Below, piece after piece: positions 6,793 to 10,247 of a stretch of DNA of 10,247 nucleotides. Source of the stretch: Candidatus Elulimicrobium sp. (GTDB taxonomy: Bacteria > Patescibacteriota > Minisyncoccia > Moranbacterales > UBA9337); assembly GCA_020722485.1 (NCBI GenBank), contig DYKS01000021.1, forward strand, positions 1 through 10,247. The letters are read 5' to 3'. How positions within the stretch are numbered: position 1 is the first letter of the stretch; the number at the start of each line of letters is the position of its first letter. The notes below the pieces were generated by a model. It was not told the DNA's origin. It did no database searches and saw only the letters and a list, made by a program, of their open reading frames with translations. The translations under genes and the position numbers were made by a program.

Positions 6793-6881
6793 TCACCTTG
6801 CTTCGCTCTTTGAAACCTTGCGGTTTCAATACTTCCACTTCGGGAAAACTCCCGTTTTCCCGACTCCTTTTCCCGTTCAAA
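6793..6881 (-). other. Structured spacer between tRNA-fMet and tRNA-Asp (possible small RNA or insertion remnant)
   Basis: Read on the minus strand, as the tRNA transcript would be, this segment forms three hairpins in a row. The first has a 10-bp stem TCGGGAAAAC/GTTTTCCCGA with loop GGGA (6863-6840). The second has an 8-bp stem TTGAAACC/GGTTTCAA with loop GCAA (6829-6810). The third is the mini-hairpin GCGAAGC (6806-6800). GGGA and GCAA are both GNRA tetraloops on this strand only. It is bounded by the duplicated tRNA-fMet 3' end. Function is unknown; it may be a processed spacer, a small RNA, or a decayed mobile element. Confidence 0.5.
6848..6875. repeat. Short tandem repeat inside the tRNA spacer
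   Basis: ACTCCCGTTTTCCCG (6848-6862) is followed immediately by ACTCCTTTTCCCG (6863-6875), a copy lacking two bases. The first copy also supplies one arm of the 10-bp hairpin, so duplication and hairpin formation are intertwined. Confidence 0.6.
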
Positions 6882-6884
6882 TTG

Positions 6885-6958
6885 TTGCGGGGGACGGATT
6901 TGAACCGTCGACCTCGTGGTTATGAGCCACGCGAGCTGCCAGACTGCTCCACCCCGCG
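6885..6958 (-). tRNA. Initiator tRNA-fMet (CAT)
   Basis: A 74-nt cloverleaf reads on the minus strand. Initiator hallmarks are present: 5' C1 facing A72 (unpaired acceptor end), the CGCGGGG acceptor and an A11-U24 pair in the D stem GAGC/GCTC. The anticodon loop is CTCATAA (anticodon at 6922-6924) and the T arm GACGG-TTCAAAT-CCGTC. CCA is not encoded (the next bases read CAA). The anticodon stem is CGTGG/CCACG, so pair 29-41 is U-A instead of the usual G-C of the three-GC initiator signature. A strong promoter lies upstream. Its 3' end is duplicated 109 bp downstream. Confidence 0.96.
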
Positions 6959-6993
6959 ATAAAATTTTTTCTATTAAACTGCAGACTTTATTT

Positions 6994-7021
6994 AGTATAA
7001 AACTTTTTGTTTGATTGTCAA
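6994..7021 (-). promoter_or_regulatory. Sigma-70-type promoter for the tRNA-fMet/tRNA-Asp transcript
   Basis: On the minus strand a perfect -35 box TTGACA (7021-7016) is separated by 16 bases from a near-perfect -10 box TATACT (6999-6994). The expected start near 6987 gives a ~28-nt leader before tRNA-fMet. It abuts the T tract of the upstream terminator. Confidence 0.85.
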
Positions 7022-7022
7022 T

Positions 7023-7055
7023 TAAAAAACGCCCTTAATTAAAAACTAAGAGCGT
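7023..7055 (-). terminator. Intrinsic terminator just upstream of the tRNA promoter
   Basis: On the minus strand ACGCTCTTA (7055-7047) pairs with TAAGGGCGT (7037-7029) with one G-U wobble around a 9-nt loop, then runs into a T tract (7029-7024). On the plus strand one pair is an A-C mismatch and no T tract follows, so orientation is minus. It would end a transcript coming from 7090-7240 and insulate the tRNA promoter. Confidence 0.8.
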
Positions 7056-7086
7056 GAAATGATAACAAATATAACAAATATATGAT

Positions 7087-7233
7087 CTAAGTAATTTCTT
7101 TTTCTTTACGAAGTTCTTTATAAAGTAATTCGTAGAGTAGTTCAATTCTTTGTGAATCGTTACCTCCCTTTTGTATTTGTTGAGTGAGAAGATGAATTCT
7201 TTTCTTTAAATCAGTAGCAAGATTATCTATAAT
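7087..7233 (-). CDS. Possible small protein or broken gene (48 codons, no canonical start)
   Basis: A minus-strand reading frame runs from just after a TAA to a TAG at 7089-7087, 32 bases before the terminator hairpin. Its product has the character of a real charged helix: DLKKRIHLLTQQ, then GGNDSQRIELLYELLYKELR, then KEKEIT. I recognise no family. The frame has no ATG, GTG or TTG; it would have to begin at ATT (7233) or be joined by a +1 shift to an ATG at 7243-7241, whose own frame stops after six codons. A strong Shine-Dalgarno-like GGGAGGT lies inside the frame (about 7168-7162). It may be a pseudogene, a non-AUG gene, or part of a small RNA. It is divergent from the lipoprotein gene. Confidence 0.38.
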   Translation of the reverse strand: MIDNLATDLKKRIHLLTQQIQKGGNDSQRIELLYELLYKELRKEKEIT

Positions 7234-7251
7234 TTACAATCATTTATTTGT

Positions 7252-7280
7252 TTGCGATATATTTATTTTTTTGTTATAAT
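7252..7280 (+). promoter_or_regulatory. Extended -10 promoter of the Asp-box lipoprotein gene
   Basis: TTGCGA (7252-7257), a 17-base spacer and a perfect TATAAT (7275-7280) preceded by TG (7272-7273). The expected start near 7287 leaves only about 7 bases before the ATG at 7294, so the mRNA would be nearly leaderless. Confidence 0.8.
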
Positions 7281-7293
7281 AAAAAAACTAATT

Positions 7294-8322
7294 ATGAAAA
7301 AACTTTGGTTATTATCTTTTTTTACGCTTGTTTTTTCTGGTTGCACTTTTTCTTCTTCTCCTGTCAAACAAGAGTGGGTATTAAGATCTGTTGACGGAGG
7401 GATGAATTGGGAAGTAAAAAGTAAAACAGACGCGCGAAATAATATTGCTGGAGTGAATGTTTTGTCTATGGTGGTTAATTCTCGCGATAGTAAAATTATT
7501 TATTTAGGCACCGAAAAAAATGGAATTTTTTTCACTCAAGACGGAGGGGAAAACTGGGAAAGAATTGATTTTCCGCCGCAGAAAGTTTACGGTTTGGCAA
7601 TAGACGGCAATAATCCGGACATAATTTACGCTAGTGGCGTATGGGATAAAAAGGGGAAAATTTATCGCAGTGATAACCGAGGTTTTGACTGGAAGGAAAT
7701 TTATACCGAGCCGGCTCCGGGGACGATTATTTTATCTTTAGCCACGGGTCGGCATATATCCAATTTAATTTATTTCGCGACTGATCAAGGCGTGATTTCC
7801 AAATCGGAAGATGGCGGAAAAAATTGGAAAAATCTAAAGAAAGCGAATGGTCCAATAGGAAAAATAGAAATGGATTATTTAGATGATCGGAAAATTTATT
7901 TTCAAATTTTTGACAAAGGATTGCTTTTCTCCGGTGATGGAGGGGAGACTTTTGAAGATTTAACAGATAAAATTGTTAAGCAAGCGCAAAGTAATAAAGT
8001 TTTCGCGCTTTCAGCTGATCCTAATCAAGCGGGAACAGTTTATGTTGGTTTGCAAGGCGGTCTTTTAAAAAGTGTTAACTATGGAGCTGAATGGGAGACA
8101 CTGAATGTTTTAGAATCATCTCGTAATTTTCCTATTCGCGCTTTGGCGATTGATCCTTTTGATTCCCAAAAAATAATTTATAGCGCCGCTGGAGCTATTT
8201 ATAAATCCGAAGACGGCGGAAAATCTTGGTCTACTTTTCAATTGGATTTTAAAAAATTTGTTAGTCAAATAATTTTTGATCCTAATAATCATCTGATAAT
8301 TTACGCGGGGTTGAGAGATTAA
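7294..8322 (+). CDS. Asp-box (BNR-like) beta-propeller lipoprotein
   Basis: This predicted surface lipoprotein of 342 residues starts MKKLWLLSFFTLVFSGC; the lipobox FSGC gives lipidated Cys17 after signal peptidase II cleavage. Seven Asp-box motifs (S-x-D-x-G-x-x-W) recur at residues 32, 81, 126, 171, 213, 260 and 305, spaced 42-49 residues, as expected for a seven-bladed sortilin/YCF48-type propeller. Box 3 (SDNRGFDW) and box 6 (SVNYGAEW) are altered, and box 5 has Phe for Trp. Such propellers usually bind proteins or glycans; no substrate can be named. The upstream in-frame TTG at 7252 lies in the promoter -35 box, so ATG 7294 is the start. frr follows after 69 bases. No Shine-Dalgarno sequence. 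Confidence 0.88.
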   Translation: MKKLWLLSFFTLVFSGCTFSSSPVKQEWVLRSVDGGMNWEVKSKTDARNNIAGVNVLSMVVNSRDSKIIYLGTEKNGIFFTQDGGENWERIDFPPQKVYGLAIDGNNPDIIYASGVWDKKGKIYRSDNRGFDWKEIYTEPAPGTIILSLATGRHISNLIYFATDQGVISKSEDGGKNWKNLKKANGPIGKIEMDYLDDRKIYFQIFDKGLLFSGDGGETFEDLTDKIVKQAQSNKVFALSADPNQAGTVYVGLQGGLLKSVNYGAEWETLNVLESSRNFPIRALAIDPFDSQKIIYSAAGAIYKSEDGGKSWSTFQLDFKKFVSQIIFDPNNHLIIYAGLRD

Positions 8323-8391
8323 ATAATAAAAAAGTAAGCAATTTTAATTTAAAAAATAATAAAACAGATAAATTCTATTTTTTAAAAAAGT

Positions 8392-8949
8392 ATGTTTCAA
8401 AAAATTATTAAAAAAAATGAAGTTAATTTTGAAATGGCGCTAGAACATTTTCGCAAAGAAACTAACAAATTAAGAACAGGAAGAGCGACTCCGTCTCTGG
8501 TAGAAGATTTAATGGTGGATTATTATGGCGCTAAATCTCCTTTGAAACAAATTGCTAGCATTACTGTTCCCGAGCCGCGTCTTATTGTTATTCAGCCGTG
8601 GAGCGCAGACAGTTTGGCGGCTATTGAAGCGGCGATTCGTCTTTCTGATTTAAATTTAAATCCTGTCAATGATGGTAAGTTAATCCGACTTAATTTACCG
8701 CCACTCAATGAGGAAAGGAGAAAAGAGTTGGTGAAAGTATTAGGAAAGAAAGCGGAAGAAGCGCGAGTGGCTATTAGAAGGATTCGGGAAGAAATTTGGG
8801 AAGAAATTCAAGAAGCTCAAAAAAATGGTATTTTTGGAGAAGATGATAAGTTTAAAGGCAAAGAAGAATTGCAAAAGAAAATTGATGAATATAACGGAAA
8901 AATCGAAGAATTACGAGAGCAAAAAGAGCGAGAAATAATTAAGGTTTAA
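8392..8949 (+). CDS. frr: Ribosome recycling factor
   Basis: RRF works with EF-G to split post-termination ribosomes from mRNA in the cytoplasm. The 185-residue length and both domains match. Helical domain I includes MALEHFRKETNKLRTGRATPSLVEDL. Domain II contains the stretch SITVPEPRLIVIQPWS and then LNPVNDGKLIRLNLPPLNEERRKEL. The C-terminal helices carry the conserved basic VAIRRIREE followed by a coiled-coil of E and K. The ATG at 8392 gives the usual N-terminus; no Shine-Dalgarno sequence precedes it, only A/T. In many bacteria frr follows rpsB, tsf and pyrH; here it follows a lipoprotein gene and precedes rseP by 18 bases, so frr and rseP are probably co-transcribed. Confidence 0.97.
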   Translation: MFQKIIKKNEVNFEMALEHFRKETNKLRTGRATPSLVEDLMVDYYGAKSPLKQIASITVPEPRLIVIQPWSADSLAAIEAAIRLSDLNLNPVNDGKLIRLNLPPLNEERRKELVKVLGKKAEEARVAIRRIREEIWEEIQEAQKNGIFGEDDKFKGKEELQKKIDEYNGKIEELREQKEREIIKV

Positions 8950-8967
8950 TAAATTAAAATATAAAAA

Positions 8968-10125
8968 ATGAACATCTTAATTTTTATTATTATTTTAGGC
9001 GTTCTTATATTTGTCCATGAACTGGGACATTTTATGGTAGCGCGACGCAATAAAGTGAAAGTGGAAGAATTCGGTTTCGGTTTCCCTCCCCGAGTGGCAG
9101 GATTTTTTATAAACAAAAAAAAGAAATTCCAATTTTTTCAGGGAAAAGAAGAAACGAAATCGGAAAGCACTGTTTATTCTTTAAATTGGATTCCTTTGGG
9201 CGGTTTTGTGCGGATTAAAGGAGAAGATGGAGAATTAGCAAATGATAAAGATAGTTTTGCGGCGCAATCGGCATGGACGCGCGTTAAAATTTTAGGCGCG
9301 GGAGTGATGATGAATTTTTTATTGGCGTGGTTTCTGTTGTCGTTAATTTTTTTATTAGGCGCGCCGGAAGCGGTTAACGATAACGAAATAGTTAAAAATG
9401 CCAAAGTGCAAATTTCTCAAATTATTCCTTCTTCGCCGGCAGAATTATCCGGACTCAATATTGGAGATGAAATTATTGCTTTAAGTTCGTCGAAAGAAAG
9501 TATTAAAAAAGTTTCTTCCGTGAAGGAAGTACAAACATTTATCCAAAAAAATAAAGGGGAAAAAATTGTTTTAAAAATAAAAAGAGGAAATGAAATTTTG
9601 GAAAAAATTTCTGTTCCGCGCGCGGAATATCCTGAAAATCAAGGTCCATTGGGAATTTCTTTGGCGCGAACCGCTGTTAAGTCCTATCCTTTTTATCAGG
9701 CGATTTATAAAGGAGCGGAAACAGTTTTTGTTTTGGTTGTGGCTATTGGCCAAACATTGGCTGATATGTTGAAAGATTTTTCACAAGGACGTCCGGTGGG
9801 AGTAGATATTTCTGGACCAATAGGCATCGCTGTTGTTACTGGACAAGCGGCGGCGTTGGGGTGGGTTTATTTATTGCAACTGACGGCTTTTTTAAGTATC
9901 AATTTGGGAATTATTAATATTTTACCTTTTCCGGCGTTAGATGGTGGAAGAATCCTGTTTATTCTAATTGAGAAAATCAAAGGCTCTCCAATTAGTCAGA
10001 AGACAGAACAAATTGTTCACACGATCGGTTTTGCTTTATTGATTTTTTTGATGATAGTGGTTACTTTTCGGGACTTGTCTCGTTTTGAAGTGTGGGGAAA
10101 AATTGGAAATTTTTTTATGCTTTAA
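8968..10125 (+). CDS. rseP: Site-2 intramembrane zinc metalloprotease RseP
   Basis: RseP cleaves membrane-embedded substrates such as anti-sigma factors or leftover signal peptides. The 385-residue protein begins with a transmembrane helix carrying the zinc-binding HELGH (17-21). It is followed by a membrane-reentrant-type region with the motif PLGGFVRIKGE. The second TM lies near 108-133. A single PDZ domain covers about 140-235 and includes SPAELSGLNIGDEI. The third helix holds NILPFPALDGGR with the zinc-ligand Asp325, and a final TM lies near 350-373. All catalytic residues are present, so it should be active. The E. coli enzyme has two PDZ domains; a single one is common elsewhere. The start follows frr by 18 bases without a Shine-Dalgarno sequence. 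No clear terminator follows; 10126-10247 holds only a small hairpin near 10225-10240. Confidence 0.96.
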   Translation: MNILIFIIILGVLIFVHELGHFMVARRNKVKVEEFGFGFPPRVAGFFINKKKKFQFFQGKEETKSESTVYSLNWIPLGGFVRIKGEDGELANDKDSFAAQSAWTRVKILGAGVMMNFLLAWFLLSLIFLLGAPEAVNDNEIVKNAKVQISQIIPSSPAELSGLNIGDEIIALSSSKESIKKVSSVKEVQTFIQKNKGEKIVLKIKRGNEILEKISVPRAEYPENQGPLGISLARTAVKSYPFYQAIYKGAETVFVLVVAIGQTLADMLKDFSQGRPVGVDISGPIGIAVVTGQAAALGWVYLLQLTAFLSINLGIINILPFPALDGGRILFILIEKIKGSPISQKTEQIVHTIGFALLIFLMIVVTFRDLSRFEVWGKIGNFFML

Positions 10126-10247
10126 TTTGATATATAGTCTCTATTTTATTTTGGAATTTTTTGAAACGTTAACAGAGAAAAATTATTGTCATTTGAGAAA
10201 ACTTTAAAGCGCGTTTATTATCACTGCGGAATTTTCCGTAAAACCTA

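Noticed and set aside
6599..6880. Minus-strand 93-codon open frame containing GSVAQLVRAPPCHGGGRGFESR
   Set aside because: This is the well-known false translation across a tRNA gene; it overlaps tRNA-Asp and the spacer and has no independent support.
6773..6884. A second, decayed tRNA-fMet in the spacer
   Set aside because: Only the 3' end is duplicated; no anticodon arm, D arm or 5' acceptor can be found.
7252..7293. TTG start adding 14 residues to the lipoprotein
   Set aside because: It overlaps the -35 box and would carry the promoter within the coding region; the ATG at 7294 gives a proper lipoprotein signal peptide.
1..10247. CRISPR array or defence gene cluster
   Set aside because: No regularly spaced repeats and no nuclease, helicase or toxin-antitoxin genes are visible; the content is mainly housekeeping.

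Overview
This AT-rich window carries only standard-code genes. TAA, TAG and TGA are all used as stops, so TGA is not a sense codon. The gene content and style point to a Patescibacteria/CPR organism, most likely Parcubacteria-like. The clues are compact same-strand housekeeping genes in unusual order, a TrpR/YerC-like regulator, an Asp-box propeller lipoprotein, a YkuD protein with Ig-like domains, and almost no Shine-Dalgarno sequences. This placement is an inference from gene style; no rRNA is present to confirm it.

Left block (1-6524, plus strand): a YerC/TrpR-like DNA-binding protein is followed by a perfect 36-bp palindrome. Next come NAD-dependent DNA ligase (ligA), gatC and gatA of the tRNA-dependent amidotransferase, a one-TM protein of unknown function, and an L,D-transpeptidase whose ATG overlaps the preceding stop codon. 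A dispersed-looking palindromic repeat lies between gatC and gatA.

Middle block (6525-7293): this stretch is mostly minus-strand RNA. A clear -35/-10 promoter drives initiator tRNA-fMet(CAT) and then tRNA-Asp(GTC). Between them lies a ~90-nt spacer full of hairpins with GNRA-type loops. It is bounded by an exact 20-bp duplication of the tRNA-fMet 3' end. Upstream of the tRNA promoter is a minus-strand terminator that ends a possible small gene or small RNA of 48 codons with no normal start codon.

Right block (7252-10247, plus strand): an extended -10 promoter lies only a few bases ahead of a lipoprotein with seven Asp-box repeats. It is followed by frr (ribosome recycling factor) and rseP (site-2 intramembrane metalloprotease).

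Together the genes cover DNA joining, tRNA charging and initiation, ribosome recycling, peptidoglycan cross-linking and membrane proteolysis. No complete new multi-gene system is evident. The most unusual signals are the tRNA-fMet 3'-end duplication around a structured spacer, the non-canonical initiator anticodon stem, the large palindrome at the ligA start, and an atypical insert within LigA.
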